Shown piece after piece: positions 25,612 to 41,575 of a stretch of 64,000 bases of DNA. A program made the translations under genes and the position numbers. Position 1 is the first letter of the stretch; every line of letters begins with the position of its first letter. Source of the stretch: Albula goreensis (Eukaryota > Chordata > Actinopteri > Albuliformes > Albulidae). The DNA lies in NCBI GenBank assembly GCA_022829145.1, contig CM040746.1, positions 38,090,712 through 38,154,711 on the forward strand. Reading direction: 5' to 3'. Under the pieces are notes generated by a model. That model made no database searches. It had not been told where the DNA came from and saw only the letters and a list, made by a program, of their open reading frames with translations.

Positions 25612-27696
25612 CTACTGATCGGACAGCGAGTGGGTACCACAGTCAAAATCCCGGTGGGATGCGTCTCCGTGATAATGCCCGCTGTGCCAGTACGACGAGT
25701 CGCACACTGTCTGTAAAGAATTTATCTCTGACGCTGAAGAGTTACCATCTCTCCGCTTTGATCTCTTACGGTTGCGCAGGATAAAGACAAGCATTCCGAC
25801 AACTGTGAACGCAGATGTTACAAAAACCAGGAGAAGCCCTGGGACCAGGACGGATATGGATACTCTGCTTGGCTCGATGTACGAGTTAGGCCGCGTACCC
25901 GTGTCTGCCGGAAAAGTGCTGTTTTTAGATAAAGATGTGGGCACAGTGTTCCTGTACAGGTGGGGACAAAGGATATCGTTTCCAATGAGCCGGAAATCTC
26001 GTTTCCATAACTCCTCTGGCGTTTCGCACTTAAGATCACTCACAATGACTTCAGACCCAAGCTTCTCTGCCCACTGTTTAAACTGCACAATGTCACATGA
26101 ACAATCCCATGGGTTACTATGCAAGTCAATTTTTATAATGGACACAAGCTGGTCTAACACACGGGCAACGGGAAGGGATTTGAAATAGTTATTATGCAGG
26201 CTAAGTTGAGACAAGGAAACTCCAAGGAAAATATCCACAGGTAAGTATTTCAGCAAATTGTTGTTGAGAAACAGAACCCTTAAATTGGGCATTGGGTTGA
26301 AAGTGCCAGCCATTATAAGATGTATGTCATTATATTCCAAACTGAGATATTCCAAGCTTTGCAATCCAACAAACATTTCCATGTAGAGTACATCCAGGTA
26401 GTTCTTATCCATGTACAGCCAGCGCAACTCAGTCAGATTTTGAAAAGTGTTATTTTCAACCAGTTTGATGTTGTTTGCCCCTAAATCAATGAGGTTAATG
26501 TTCTGATTTCCTTGGAAGTGACTCTTTCTCACAATGTGGATGCTATTGTCTCTCAGGTTTAGCTCGTGTACATTTAGGGGCCTAGGTTTCAGATCGGACA
26601 AGCTCTCCATTTTTTTACCCTCACAATTAACCCGCAGCCATTGCCTGGGCTCGAGCAGCTTACAGATACACAAGCTTGGGCAAGAAGCGTTGTACAGCTG
26701 TTCGCTTCTCCCGTTTACTGTTGCTATGGCAGTAGGTTTGGTTTTCAGTTGCCAGTTCTCACGTGCTTTTGAACGTCCTTTATGACCAGATCCAGGAGTT
26801 GGGGACTGATTTGCGCCATTTATCTTGGACGGCGTTGGAAAGGGTCCGTGATTGGAGGTCTGGTCTTTGGTGGGAGGCGCGACCAGACTGGAGTCCATGC
26901 TGCTCTCTGAAGGACACAGATCAATTTCTGACGTCTCGTTCAAATCGTTCCCCTGCAGTCGCGTCGGGGCCTCGCAAATGACCCTCCCAATCAAAGCATT
27001 GCGCGGGATATTCTCGAGCCATTCCTTTAGGGACACGAGCTCGCAATTGCAGTCCCATGGGTTATCCTCCAGCAAAACCTCAGCAATCCCTGGGATTTGT
27101 TCCAGAAGTCCTTCATAAGGCAATGTTTTAATTCTGTTCCCGCGGAGGTCGAGGTGGGTTATTGGAACATGTAGAAACACATTAATAGGTAGTGCACTAA
27201 TGAGGTTATCGTTTAATATTAAAACTTCAAGTTTATTTAAATCTCTGAACACAGCTGGGTCAATGTCCCTCAGCAGATTGAAATCAGCCTGTAGATATTC
27301 CAAGTCGTCCAGCCCTATGAAGGTACTCTTTTTGAAAGACCGGAGCTTATTGTTATTAATGTGTAACCTTTTAACGAGCTGCAATCCCAGAAAAGCCCCG
27401 GGAACAATGTCATGCAAACCGTTGTTTTCCAAATGTAAACTAACAGCATTGTAAAAGTTTGCAAACTCATTGGGGAACAGTCTGGACAAAGAATTTCCGT
27501 GCAGTAGCAAGTGATAAAATTGAGAGCTCGGGCCAGTCAAATGATGCAGGTTCGAAAAGCTCCTTTTTTCGCAGTCAATGTGCAAATCGCCTTCTATTTC
27601 ATTGCAGGAACAGATCTGCTCTTTACAAATGTCCCTTGTAACATTTCCAATAGCAACACAAAGAGCCGCCTTCAGCAACAAAATCCAAAGCAGCAT
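25612..27696 (-). CDS. slitrk1: SLIT and NTRK-like protein 1 (single-exon, 694 aa)
   Basis: This gene encodes a type I neuronal membrane protein. In vertebrates SLITRK1 sits in the postsynaptic membrane, binds presynaptic LAR-type receptor tyrosine phosphatases through its first LRR module, and promotes synapse formation and neurite control. Visible in the translation: signal peptide about 1-17; cysteine cap C24/C29/C31/C42; six LRRs about 60-205; LRR C-cap with NPWDC at 212-216 plus C218, C241, C261; a Pro/Ser/Thr-rich linker about 265-330; second N-cap C339/C343/C345/C358; second LRR block about 373-520; second C-cap NPWDC at 528-532 plus C534, C557, C577; membrane span about 613-640; basic stop-transfer RNRKRSKRR; short cytoplasmic tail. 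NXS/T sites lie at N18, N253, N296, N336, N415, N420 and N592. The short tail without Trk-like tyrosines, the length (human 696) and near-identity through the membrane and juxtamembrane region separate it from SLITRK2-6. The ATG at 27696 begins the conserved MLLWILLL. The frame extends 15 codons upstream only to a TTG and is then closed by a TAA (27742-27744), so this start is secure. The protein ends HSLSDQ, one residue past the SLSD ending of mammals. Confidence 0.97.
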   Translation of the reverse strand: MLLWILLLKAALCVAIGNVTRDICKEQICSCNEIEGDLHIDCEKRSFSNLHHLTGPSSQFYHLLLHGNSLSRLFPNEFANFYNAVSLHLENNGLHDIVPGAFLGLQLVKRLHINNNKLRSFKKSTFIGLDDLEYLQADFNLLRDIDPAVFRDLNKLEVLILNDNLISALPINVFLHVPITHLDLRGNRIKTLPYEGLLEQIPGIAEVLLEDNPWDCNCELVSLKEWLENIPRNALIGRVICEAPTRLQGNDLNETSEIDLCPSESSMDSSLVAPPTKDQTSNHGPFPTPSKINGANQSPTPGSGHKGRSKARENWQLKTKPTAIATVNGRSEQLYNASCPSLCICKLLEPRQWLRVNCEGKKMESLSDLKPRPLNVHELNLRDNSIHIVRKSHFQGNQNINLIDLGANNIKLVENNTFQNLTELRWLYMDKNYLDVLYMEMFVGLQSLEYLSLEYNDIHLIMAGTFNPMPNLRVLFLNNNLLKYLPVDIFLGVSLSQLSLHNNYFKSLPVARVLDQLVSIIKIDLHSNPWDCSCDIVQFKQWAEKLGSEVIVSDLKCETPEELWKRDFRLIGNDILCPHLYRNTVPTSLSKNSTFPADTGTRPNSYIEPSRVSISVLVPGLLLVFVTSAFTVVGMLVFILRNRKRSKRRDGNSSASEINSLQTVCDSSYWHSGHYHGDASHRDFDCGTHSLSDQ

Positions 27697-29981
<2,285 letters not shown>

Positions 29982-30291
29982 TAAGCTTAATACTCAGTAA
30001 TTGTGTGTTAAATCCTATGGTCATCATACATGTAATTGAATTCTATGTAATTTTAATGCTATAAATTGTATAACATTAAAATAATATTAAATACAATTTA
30101 CCATCTCAGCTGCTCCACTAGTCTTGAAAACATTTATGTTTTTGTTTTCTTGTTAGTTAAATATGGGTTTATTGAGCCTAAAACATACACATTCTTAAAT
30201 AGGCCCTAAACCAATCACAAACAACTGTTATCACTGATATAAATTTTCTGTGGATTTCAAGTGAGTAATTGCAAGTGAGAGTACAACATTC

Positions 30292-30315
30292 AAAAAAAAA
30301 AAAAAAAAAAAAAAA
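30292..30315. repeat. A24 homopolymer
   Basis: Uninterrupted run of 24 A with no recognisable retroelement body beside it. Confidence 0.95.
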
Positions 30316-31206
30316 TTATAAAACCTTCCAAAACTTTTAATGAGAGTTATAATTTTTCCAGGTCAACAATGAGCTGACTGGTTTTCATACTGGAAAACAA
30401 ATATCAAGGGGATATTGCATCTCATAATGGCTTAGCCTTGGTTTCATGCAGCGATTTTAATAGTGTGGTATTCAGACAACATATTAGACACTTGTTCTAG
30501 TTCCAAGTCTGTGCCCGCCATATACCCAGTCTGGCCATTTACCCATCCCTCAGTGGCTGGCCACTTCCCTCACAGTCCTCCCCGGTGGAGGTGTGATGGG
30601 TAACCTGATGTCAGGTGACAGCTCCGCACTGCTCAGGTGGGCGCAACATGCTCAGGTGGGCGTTATGAGTCATGGTCCCTCGCTGTAATACACCTAGAGA
30701 TCCATGGAAGGTGCCACAGAACAGGGAATCCCGTTAAGCACCTCTCCTCTGCTGTTTTTGGCAACAAGAATATGTCACAGGTGAACTCTAAATCGAAGCT
30801 CGCTTCACATCTTGCTTGAATGAATCTTTATGAAAACGTACATAGATTTGGGGACATACATAGGTGTGACATGATTAAAAAAGGCTCTGTTGGACATTTT
30901 TCATGTTATATTTGAGAGCTTGATTGTAAGTTTTGTTTCAGGAATGCATTATATGTCAAGGTAAAGGTTAAGCTGTAATGTGGAGTGGGAGGCTACTCCA
31001 GAAGTGAAGAACTGTTAAAATGCTTTGTGGACCATGCTGTTTGATGCATTCTTGCATTCAAATCTGTATTTTTTTATTATTTGACCTGTAAAGATGGCAG
31101 TTTGATGTGACACACCACTCGTCATATCAGTTTGTCCTGATATGACAAGATGAAGCAACACAGGACCAACCTGCCCCGCCAAATGTAAGAAACATCACCC
31201 AGCAGC

Positions 31207-31328
31207 AGCACAGGATAGATTTTTGAAGTGGGGGGGACCAAATTGTGAGCAAATGGTCTCAATTTTTAAACTTGAGATAACCCCCAACCCCACCCCACCC
31301 CCAGTCTCCCCCACCATCTGCGCCCCTG
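31207..31328. mobile_element. Possible short hAT-type MITE remnant
   Basis: The left side reads CAGCACAGGATAGATTTTTG then a G-run; the right side on the minus strand reads CAGGGGCGCAGATGG then a G-rich run. Both resemble ends of small non-autonomous hAT elements. No 8-bp target duplication is visible, so the call is weak. Confidence 0.25.
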
Positions 31329-31966
31329 CTTGGCAGTATTTTGGAATAATGCCAGATGGCCGTTGTGAATTGTCATCTAAATCAGTTGGTAGGTACCTAG
31401 TAAGGATGACATCACGCACATGAACATGCTGTACACTGGTCTGGTAATTTCATTAATCTGTGTGTCCACAGTGTGGCCATCCAGTGGGAAGACACAGACT
31501 GTACTGTGCAATTGTAATGGTACACTCAGAACATGGCTGACACATAGTACACACAGTCATGCATTGGCACTAATTGTCTAACATATGTTCTGTGGTGTCG
31601 CTACAGAAGGTGAACTTTTCATACAGCAGATGTATATGGTGTGTCTAGCCACATTACCATTCGTTGCGTTTGTATTCTGGATAATGGAATTTCAAAGGAG
31701 CATGTGCAGTAGTTTTAAAGTCATTTAAGCAGTTTTAAAAGCTTCACTTTTCCTTTTCCCCATCTGTACTCATCCCTAAGCGAATTAGCAACCTGCAGCA
31801 GCCTTCTCCCACCAACTCAGACAGTGGCAGAAGCCATTGACATGTGGCTCCTCCCCATTCACGACAGCTAGCCTTCGCTTCTTTCCACACTGTGGCCACA
31901 CTGGCAATCACAAACTAGCTATGTCAAGCATATCCTCGGTTTGTGCATCCACAGGTGCCAAGTTGA

Positions 31967-31980
31967 CCAGGAGAGGGCAC
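31967..31980 (+). promoter_or_regulatory. CTCF-like motif, one mismatch
   Basis: CCAGGAGAGGGCAC matches the CTCF core except at the Y position (G instead of C/T). It has plus orientation and would be convergent with the minus-strand motif at 44511-44524. Confidence 0.25.
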
Positions 31981-33414
31981 TAGAGAGCAAGAACATCAAT
32001 CCTAAGTGCCTTAGTGCCTATCATTCCCTGGCAAGGCTTGGCCTACTGTTGCTTCACCAATGTGAACCTGCAGCCATAGCTAGCCCTGACTCAGCTGGGA
32101 ACTGTGGCAGGATTACACCTCCTTTCCAATCTATGACAAACTGATTGATCCACCTAGATTCTCATGAAAAAAAGTATTCTTTTTTTAGTCTTAGTAAGGC
32201 ACTATACTTTCTGCTGTAAATCCAGATGCTTAGCAATCCGTGCTGCTAGCTGGCAATCGGTCAATGGGAGGGAGTGGAAGCAGCCAGTAATGTAGGGAAC
32301 CTGACTGCTAACATTAAGATGGTCATGAATTACTGCTTAGCTAGTTTTATTTTAAGCATGCTACGCTAGTTTAGCTGGCTTGCTACAGTGATGTTTGGAT
32401 GGAACACTGTTTAACACTGATTAACATCTTTATGGTGAAAGAATGTAACTCTAGTCTGGAGACTATCCCATTGTAACACTGGCTGTGAGAGTCACGGAAT
32501 GATATTATGTAGGGTTCAACGGTGAAGTGATGAGAAATATGTTTTCAAAATATGTATTCTTTTTAAGAAAGCGTATACAGTATGTGAGCAGGCAGATCCT
32601 GTATTTATTATATTTCATGACATACTGTGTCACACCATCATGAAAGTGATACCATTAAGATACATATTAAAAATGTGAATTTATTTGAGTTTTATGAGAG
32701 AAAGCATATAGCTGTGTTTGTCACTAAACTGTGACAATTTTGACAACGTCAAAGTACTGACAAGCCTTGGTAACTTCAACACCAAAACTGAACACATAAA
32801 TACATATTTTCCACCAAATTTCCCACAACAATCTCTAATTCTGTCTGTGACAGATCCAAAAAAAGAGGCGACAGAAAATGAGACAGCAATATTCAAACAC
32901 AATGGCCCTGTATTTAGGTCAGTCTCTGTCATCTGGCTCATTTTTATCATCCATGAAGCAGCCAGATCTCCACAAATTAGTTATGACCTCAAAATCAGAC
33001 GTGCCTGTTAGATCCAACTCCGTGAAGTGTTTTAGAGAAACGTTTCATTTGCTGGGCAGCAGATGATTCTGAATATAATCACTGTGTGTTTATATTCAGT
33101 TTTTCTTACATATAATTTACATCTAATATTATATCTTCAGTTGCGCCAGCAGTTGTAGAAAAAAAGTTATTCTCTTCATCCATCACAGCTTCACCTTCTC
33201 AGTGTCAGATGACATGACCAAATGTGTTGCATCTGACTTTAGGGATACAATTTTCGCTATTTTCATGAATTATACATAAAAGCATTTTCAGTCTCGAAGT
33301 ACATTTGCTTGCACCTGGACTCTTATTAACTGTTTGTGTTACACTGAATTTTTGTACTGTGTATACTCCTCTGATTAAGAGTTGCTTGATTCAACTGATG
33401 AAAATCTATAGAAC

Positions 33415-33580
33415 ACAGTATACCCACCTATAAGTTTTATTACCATTAATGTATATGGGCATTGGAATTACAGTATGCCCATCTCCTCAGACAGTATACC
33501 CACCTATTAGCCTTATTACCATTAATACATATGGGCTTTGGAGTTACAGTATGCCCACCTCCTCAGACAGCATGCTTGCC
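33415..33580. repeat. 76-bp tandem repeat, about 2.2 copies
   Basis: The words ACAGTATACCCACCTAT and TTATTACCATTAAT recur with a period of 76 bp (starts at 33415, 33491 and a diverged start at 33567). The copies differ by scattered substitutions. Confidence 0.8.
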
Positions 33581-35049
33581 TTTCCAGTAACCATTACATC
33601 CCTGTTCATTGTATTATGGCAGAGTTCCTGAGGTCACTACCCCACAGGTGTCTCCTAGCTGGTCACCAGCCGCTGACGGACAATATGTAGTCAGCAGAAG
33701 ATGAGGTTCTTCTCCAGATGGTGCTAGCTCTCTGGTGGCTGCTGTGTGGGTTTTAGCGCATAATTCAGCCACTGGCTCATGGGTTAGTGAATTACAGGAG
33801 TGCACATTGGCCACCTACTGTTTCACCTTCTAGGGAGCAAATGGCAAATGGTAACAGATGAGAAATACCTTGACTAACAATTGAAAACAGGAACAATAAA
33901 AGGTGGAATAAATCAAGCAAAAAAGCTACATCCTGTGCCTTACATTTTGTTGGCTCTTTGATCAAGGCTGAAGGTGTATGGTTATTTTCTACAGTAGCAT
34001 TCGCTTTAATTTACAGTGTGAACAAGTGCATGCAATTTAATGCCAAATCAGGGCAAACTCCAATATTTAGCCAATCAATCAGAGCACATACAGCCGACAT
34101 GGTCATGTTCTTATGTTAGCTTTTCGGTTTTGTAACAGCAGACTGAGAGCTACATGGGGTACAGAGAGAATAGATCATCGCGGAGCTCAAACACAATTTT
34201 TCTTCCACATGTAAAATCTGAGAATGCTTGAATGGTCACTGTTATTGAAGTCTGGTAAAACCGTGGCGCCATTTGTCAAAGGCAAGGCATCGCATGGCCG
34301 TGACCACAGAATGCAGGGCGTTGATTGCAGAAGGACGGGTTTAAGATTGATGCACCAATCATGGCTTATGCAGGTGAAGTCGGGCGTGAGGTTTTTTGTT
34401 TTACTAATGAGAGCGAGATAAACGCAGGGGAATAGACTCATTCTGAAAGCACAGGTAATACAGCTCACGTGTACGCTGATGTGTCCGTGACATTCTGTTT
34501 CTGGATATCTCTCTGTTTGTCTGCCCGTCGGTCTGCGTACTAACACTTTCAATACCACAAATTCTCTGTCAGATGTGAGAGATATTGTAATTAATGAACC
34601 CTTTAATGCACAATAATCTATAACATCAACAGCTTTGTTTGAATTATATTACATTATGATGCTTAAAATTTAATAAATACACATATTTTAAAGCTTGAAA
34701 GTCAGTCAGTCAAGAACTAATTCACAATGTGTAAAGACTTTTTTAGTTTAAATTACCCTCAGCATGTTACATTCTCTTTTTAAACACCACATCAACCATG
34801 ATCAAAACATTTCTGAGAGGATCGTCTAAACATGGCCAGTGATATGCAAAGGACATTTTCCAATCTATGAAAACGTCTGGTTATTTTCAGTATAAAAATT
34901 ATGGTGTTTGTTGTGAAACTCATGGTCTATTTTTAAAATGAATCAACTCAATGATCAATTTCTATTATTATCTTGCCAGTTACATGACTAGCAAATAACG
35001 TATCCTTACCAATCCATCTGCCAGAGTAAATATGGACATATGTTAATAT

Positions 35050-35400
35050 AACTGCAGCTAGTAAGCCTGTTTTGTACTTTGCCGTCCAGCTGTATCAAGT
35101 AGAGAGAACATTAGCACCTGATGTGTTTAATTGCGGAAGATTAAAAATGCCTCTGCGATCATTGGAAGTTTCGCAGTATTTAAATTTTACAGTTGATTGT
35201 TTTTCCTCTGGTATTTTTGCCGCATTTGCAATAAAAGCATATGGTGTGTTTGTTGCCCCTAAGGGATCGTCTCTGTTACCACAGTCTGAGGTTTCAGAGC
35301 CTTCCTTGCTGATTGATTAACGACTCCAATTAACATCACCTGCCAGCTCCCTACAAAAGGCTTCACCTGTACCCAGAGAAGGAGAGAGTGCAACGTGACT
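35050..35400. other. Candidate conserved non-coding element
   Basis: High-complexity, repeat-free block with homeodomain and SOX-like words (GATTGATTAACG, CCAATTAACA, GCAATAAAAGCATATG). No evidence beyond texture. Confidence 0.25.
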
Positions 35401-38400
35401 GAGGTTGTGTGTGTTGCAGCAGTGACTCTATAAAAAATTAGTCTGTTATGTTGTTTTGGGCTGAGTCAGGTTAAGCCTTTGCCTACCAGTGCAGATTAAG
35501 GCAAGGAGCTTTTCTTTCTTTTTTTTTTTTTGGTTATCTTTGCTAGGCCTGAATTATTAGGCTTAATATATTTTGGTTTGTCTAAATACATCTACTATTG
35601 TGGTATTTTAACTGTTTTTGGAAAATTTTGGCTGGTGGCTATCTGTTCATCCCTCAGGTCTCACCAGTCTGTGGATACTTATGTAACAGTATCAATAAAA
35701 TACTGTGGCTACACAAAATGTTCCATGAAAAGATGGCAAATCTGATTACTTCAAGCAAATGGAAGCACCTCCATCACTGGCTCCTCACTGTATGTACAAA
35801 TACATTTCACATCAATGTCAAATATCTGCAAATCTGCAGACACTCAGCCAGGGGCTCAATACATACTACAGTACCATAAGGTTTATGTTTCCTGGATTTA
35901 CCGTGCATCCACACGTGCATTAAGGTTGAACAGCTTAGTCAGAGTGTGTTCCCTTTTTGGTCCTAAAATGTCTGTGCTTTTACTCATATGGTGAAATAAA
36001 ACCGAGAAGAGATATTACAATGTTACATGGAAAAAGTTCTTGCCAAAATTGAAAAATATGTATCGGTCGTCCATCTCAAACTCACCCCCACACTGACTAT
36101 GCCAAAGACTTGTTCACTGAAAGTGGGTCAGAAAGGCTGGTCCTCTCATGATATGCTTCCTTAAGTGTGTAAAAATGTATGCCTCTGTGTACTATACAGT
36201 ACTATTAGAACAGTTTACAAGGCATTCACAATACTCTCCAAAAATGTCTTCTCATTTGTTAAGTGATCTCCAGGCATTTATCCAGCATTCATTTTTTTTC
36301 TTTCAGTTTTTACTCGTCCATGAATAATCAAGTGTAAATAGAGACCCAATGCATCTCCCCAATACCACTCAGGCAGTGTGGCCTAACGTCCAACATCCCT
36401 TTCATTTATCTTTTTAAATGGATGCTGTGACATTTTGACAATTCAGCCGTTCTGTCCTCTCAAAGTAGAACAGGGAATTGTCTGAAGGTATATTTCTTCT
36501 CCGCTGGTAACGGCTGTGTTTCCTCACAATGCCCGCGGTTTGGGTTTTTATCCAAAAAAAAAAAAAAAAAAGTAATTCTTGAAAAACAAGATCATATACA
36601 GAACTATGTAAATGGTGGCACACCACTTTAAAAAAATGATTGAACATCATACAACACCTTCTTTTAAATGTATTGGCCATGGCTAACCTGTTTTGATGTG
36701 AAGCCTTCATCGGAGCGTGTATTTCTTCATTTCATGTAGGAACTACAACTGCTTTGTAGAATTTCCCACAGACTCCCAGTGACTTTTCACACACTTAACG
36801 TGGTACCATGCATCAGCTTCATTAATACCCATCGTGTTAAATTAGACAATGCAAGTGGGTTGTTCAAGTCTGAGTAAGTAGAAGAGCAGGCCTAAGAAGA
36901 GTTATCCCTTTGAATAAGATCCATTGAATGAGATGTGTTTAAATGAGAACCCAGAACTTCACTGAGAAAGAGTGAAGTCCCTCCCTGAGGTGAGAAATGG
37001 TCTCTTGCTTTGCGTGAACTACGCAGCACTGCATATGAAATGTGTACACTGTTAGCAGGGAGACAGAAGAAATAGCAATGGCCTTACTTGAAAATGTGAG
37101 AATAGATATGAATAATGATATGAAAATATTAAAGAGATATCCTGACATTTTGACAGTTGAGCCCTTTGTCTATTTACAAAGAGCAGAGGAACACGACCAT
37201 ACCCTTTAGATTTTTGGCCATGCTTTATGGATAAATCTCTGTAACCAGTGCTCCAGAATCCTCTGAGAGTTAGAATGATGACTAGGAGTCAATGGGGTGC
37301 ACCAGAAAGGCGCTAAAGCTCCAATCACGAGTCAGAAGTCTTACCATGTGACCTAATGTTAGTAACATTGATTTGGAAGTAAACGTTCCAGAAATGAGTA
37401 CACTTGTCTGCTTGTCTGTTAAGAATTAAAATTCTTCATTTCATTTCTATTTTTCCCAAGATATGCATGGGTTCTGTAATGTGGCAGACAAATGGGCAAC
37501 GAGAATATTAACAATTTTATTGAGAAACAATCGTGATTTTGAAGTCAATCACAGATTTATGATAAACAAGACCACAGGAGGCTTTGCATATAATTATTTT
37601 TCATGTTGCCCAAGTGGGCATTGTGATTTTCATCTTGGATTATGAATACTCTGCTGAGAAACCCAGATGCCAGAGCTGGTATCTGAGGTTCAGTGTAAGT
37701 GCATGACTTCGAAATGGGCATGGAGAGACATGGTAAACTTTTACACGGAAAAACTGTGTCTCTTTAAACAATGTGATACAGCATCACTACGCACCACATC
37801 ACAGAAATGAATATCATCTGAATGTCATTATGTATAGAAATTATACAGGCATCACATGCTGTCATACTTAGATAAAGCTGAGAATCAAATTGAGTTTGAG
37901 CCACAGCATTTGGCAGCGCCCCCATCAGGACTGGAAAGGAAGTGACTTCAACCTCTGAGCCTCAAAAACCACGGTTCTCAAATGCAGGTCGGACTGCAAA
38001 GAGACCCCAAGTCCTGAACGATACCCCAAAACAAGGACATGCTGATTTTCCACAGGGTTAGCTGAATTTTAGGGATATGTTGTGAAAAAAGGGTCAAACA
38101 GAATATGATGTATCTCAGAATATTGGTGAATATTATAAATATCTTTTTTATATTCTTTGGTATGGTCATTATGTTTCATTATTTTCAATATGATGAAAGA
38201 TTAGTACCAAAATGTGCAAACATTTGTATTTGTTGGTTCATTTTTAAATGCATACCAAAACACTATTGCCATATTTATCACAATGTTGTTAGTTTTCCTC
38301 AGTCAACTTAATGATGTTCCCTGTGGTGAATGTTTTTATTTATTTATTTATTTCCCTTCCTAAATATGCCAGAGTGTGAATATTTTCTTAGTTTTCTGCA

Positions 38401-38849
38401 AGTAGGCCCACTGCGTAGTTATAAATGAAAGGCCTAAAAAACATATCTGTGTATTTCCATAATTGATAAATCATGCACTTTGCAATGTCGATGTCATAAA
38501 TGCTCAGACACACTTCATTTAATTTCCTTCAAACATAGATATGAATCATTTCATTTTACAACAGCTTCAATTTGATTCAAATCATAATGTTTATGTAACT
38601 GCATGATGAAAAGTTAGCCAGATCCCCAAAACTAGAAACATGTCAGCAGCACAAATCAAAACTGAAATTAATGTGATGAACCGAGCAATTACGGGGACTG
38701 ATAACGGGTGTAGCAGAGAAAGGTAATAGCCATTGAAGCTTAAATCGGTCTCAATCACAACAAAGTTTTCTAGAGGCCACCAGCTGAGAGAACAAGCCAG
38801 AAAAGTGTGACAAACCAACAGGCCTCCCCTAACAGATTAACTCGAACCC

Positions 38850-39150
38850 CCCGGCCCCGGCCTTCGGTGTAGTGAGACATGGGCATTTGGATGACGGTCC
38901 AGAGAGAAACTGCTGCAGATGTTTTTTTTTTTTTTTACAGGCCTGGGGAAAATGAGTTATGATACGTGCAGAGCCGTTCGGCCCGCACACTCGTCTGACT
39001 CATCAGGTTCCCAGTAACTCACACAAATGGGCCGCTCTTTTTAATCCTGTAATGCCTCATTCTACAGCCCTGACCCCTGACACTTGGCTGGGGCCGTTGG
39101 CTTGGATACCTTCTGCCATTTAATTATTGTTCAGTGAATGACTCGTTGTG
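38850..39150. other. Candidate conserved non-coding element
   Basis: GC-richer block with ordered words (CCTGACCCCTGACAC, CCATTTAATTATTGTTC, ACTCGTCTGACTCATC) and no repeat features. Texture-based call only. Confidence 0.25.
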
Positions 39151-40279
39151 GTACTGCAAATCCCAACAATACATACTTCACATGTAAGCTACCGGAAAAC
39201 TTTATGGAAATTATGAATATAATATACTACACTATACTATGCTAATAATACATTGTCACATCATACAATTATCATTATTAGCTTGAACTTTTTTACAATG
39301 CAAGTCACCCTCAGTGCCAGTAGGAGCCCAGCTCTTTGTGGATCTCATGTAACTTTACCATTTGCTTTTAACCAGTATACCTCAGTGCAAAACTACTCTG
39401 CATCTAATGGTGGTCTTACAGTTGGTGTATGTAGTGTTTGTATGACATGCAAACAAACACACATAATGATTTATTGTTCTCAGAGAAGTTCCAAGTTCTA
39501 CATGAGTAATGCAGATTTCCTTATAAATCAAGCTAATTTATTGTGTGTCATGCTCGTGATATGACCCTTGAAACATAAACAGAAAGCATATAAAATGATA
39601 GCATTTTCATCTTGTGATATGAACATTGTATCCCCTCCAACCAGCACATTGTTGGCAAGAAAAACCTTCTTCTACTGGGAATAAGACATTTTGTTGGTGT
39701 CAGCAAAAGCCAGCATATGTTTCTCTGATATTACGATATTTGCTATGTATAAATATAGTGTAGAGGGAAAAACAAAGTTTGTTATTATTTTTTTTGTATT
39801 TCCATAATTCTGCTTTATTCAGTTTTATGGAGAAAAAGGGCCCTATTTTTAGGATGCAAACACAAATGGGAGTAAAGCAGAAAAATAGCGGGTAGATCAA
39901 GATTGGTTTTGACTTCTCAGTGCCACACAGAGGTGAGGAGGTGAAAGCCGTGCCTGGGAAGGTTTAAACATCACGTGTTGAAGTGAAGGTGGTATAAAAA
40001 TCAGTAACACCCTAACTATCAATCAGACTTGAAGGTTTAACCAAGTTCGGGAAAAATCATGGTGTATATGTACGTGGTACATGGTGTATATGGAAAAATA
40101 CATACACCACCCAATCTGTTCAGGATTTACAAAATGAAAGTAAAGCAGGATGCAGTTAAGTTTTTATGCACACAAAACAGTAAGTTTCAATATGAAGGAA
40201 CATTTCATGTTCTTCACCATCATCAGATTAAGGAGGCCTAAATGTAAACCGGCTAAAGGTGAATTGCATGGAAACAACT

Positions 40280-40322
40280 ATGTATTTATTTATGTATTTA
40301 TGTATTTATTTATTTTATTTAT
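40280..40322. repeat. (TTTA)n-type microsatellite
   Basis: Alternating TATT and TATG tetramers. Confidence 0.85.
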
Positions 40323-40460
40323 CCATCCTGAGAGTTGTGATTGCTTGGGACAGATTGGCAGACCATGTAATAGAGTCTATGACCCTGAGAGTGTTCGAGC
40401 TTCAGGCTTGACACAGTGTTCAGGCAGGATTTCTGAATAAATGAGAAGCCAGGCTGAATG
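40320..40460. mobile_element. Possible SINE-like remnant
   Basis: A B-box-like GTTCGAGC (40395 area) and the word GGCTGAATGGCCTGTTT near the end resemble the tail of fish SINE-type repeats. A related word (TTGAATGGCCTGTTTTCATC) occurs near 8495-8515, and an inverted one (AACAGGCCATTCTGTCC) near 42818-42835. The three could be scattered copies of one old family. Confidence 0.25.
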
Positions 40461-41567
40461 GCCTGTTTCAGTAATTATGCATTTTTAAGCCATTACTTCT
40501 CCCTGTGACCTACGCGGACCAAGAGCATATAGCACATCTGTGATGTAGTTCCAGTGGGAGTGATATTTTTTTACCATACAAAATGGACACGGAAAGTTCT
40601 TCAACAAGTTGAGCATTCTATTGATAAATGGAAATAACAAGCAACATCAAATGTTGTTTGTTCAAATGAATTTAATTGCATTCTGGGAGTGAAACTTTTT
40701 TCATTTCTGCTGCAAATGTCCAGCTGGTTTTTTCCATTAGTTTTTGTTATCCTTTTTCCACATTTCTGGGAACGCTCTTTTTGCTGCAAAGTAATTGCTG
40801 ATTGGTTACATTTTCATACACTGTAACATTGTGCATTGCTTTGTGCTCTCACTTGTGGACAGTGGAATGACAAAAACACAGGGTCAGCCAGTCCTGGCGG
40901 GGCAGTCTAATGGAGACCTTTTCAGTGTGGTTAAGGGCCCCAGCTGTGCTCATCAGGGGTGCTCAGGGAACTCAGGAGTGGCTTTGGCCCACCCCCTGGT
41001 TTTGCATCATCCTGTCAGGGTGCATTTCCATACAACTGCACAGTCCAGCATAGTTTATTCCCTCCAGTGCTGGTGCAGTTACCCAACTTGCACTGCTCTG
41101 CCTCAGAGTTGTAAATAATTTGTTTCAACTAAGAAAAACATATTCAGGTCACAATTAGGTTGTCCTCTGATGCAAATATTGTAGAGCTGACAAACCTAAT
41201 TCATTTTGAAATTGAACATTTAAATTATAGATCAGATGTCTAAAGTGACAAGAAAATTGCTCATTGATACCCAAGTAAAATCTTTCTTAAAACACCAGAC
41301 ATGATCTTGCAAAGATATTTCTTTTAGTTGGGCAACATTATAATTAACATTTTGATGAGCTCTGTCAAACCCTCATTCATTTCTATAATGTCTCAAAAAA
41401 AAACTTATAGATGTAATCACAATCTGGAAAAGATAGATTGTATTTACATCAGAACAATCTGTTGACATCAGATCATTGCCCAATGGAATGTGAAAATTTA
41501 CAGGTAACATTCATAGATAGCATCAGGGCTCTGACTGGTACTCATTTGCAGACCAGAGTAAAATAAA

Positions 41568-41575
41568 CATGTTTT
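41568..41575. repeat. Left target-site duplication (CATGTTTT)
   Basis: Exact 8-base match to 42071-42078, bounding the retroposed block. The T-run following it makes the inner edge ambiguous by several bases. Confidence 0.4.

Noticed and set aside
25772-26188. 138-codon plus-strand frame inside slitrk1
   Set aside because: Antisense shadow of a strongly supported coding region.
37914-37936. GC-rich GCGCCCCCATCAGG as a CTCF site
   Set aside because: Several core positions mismatch the consensus.
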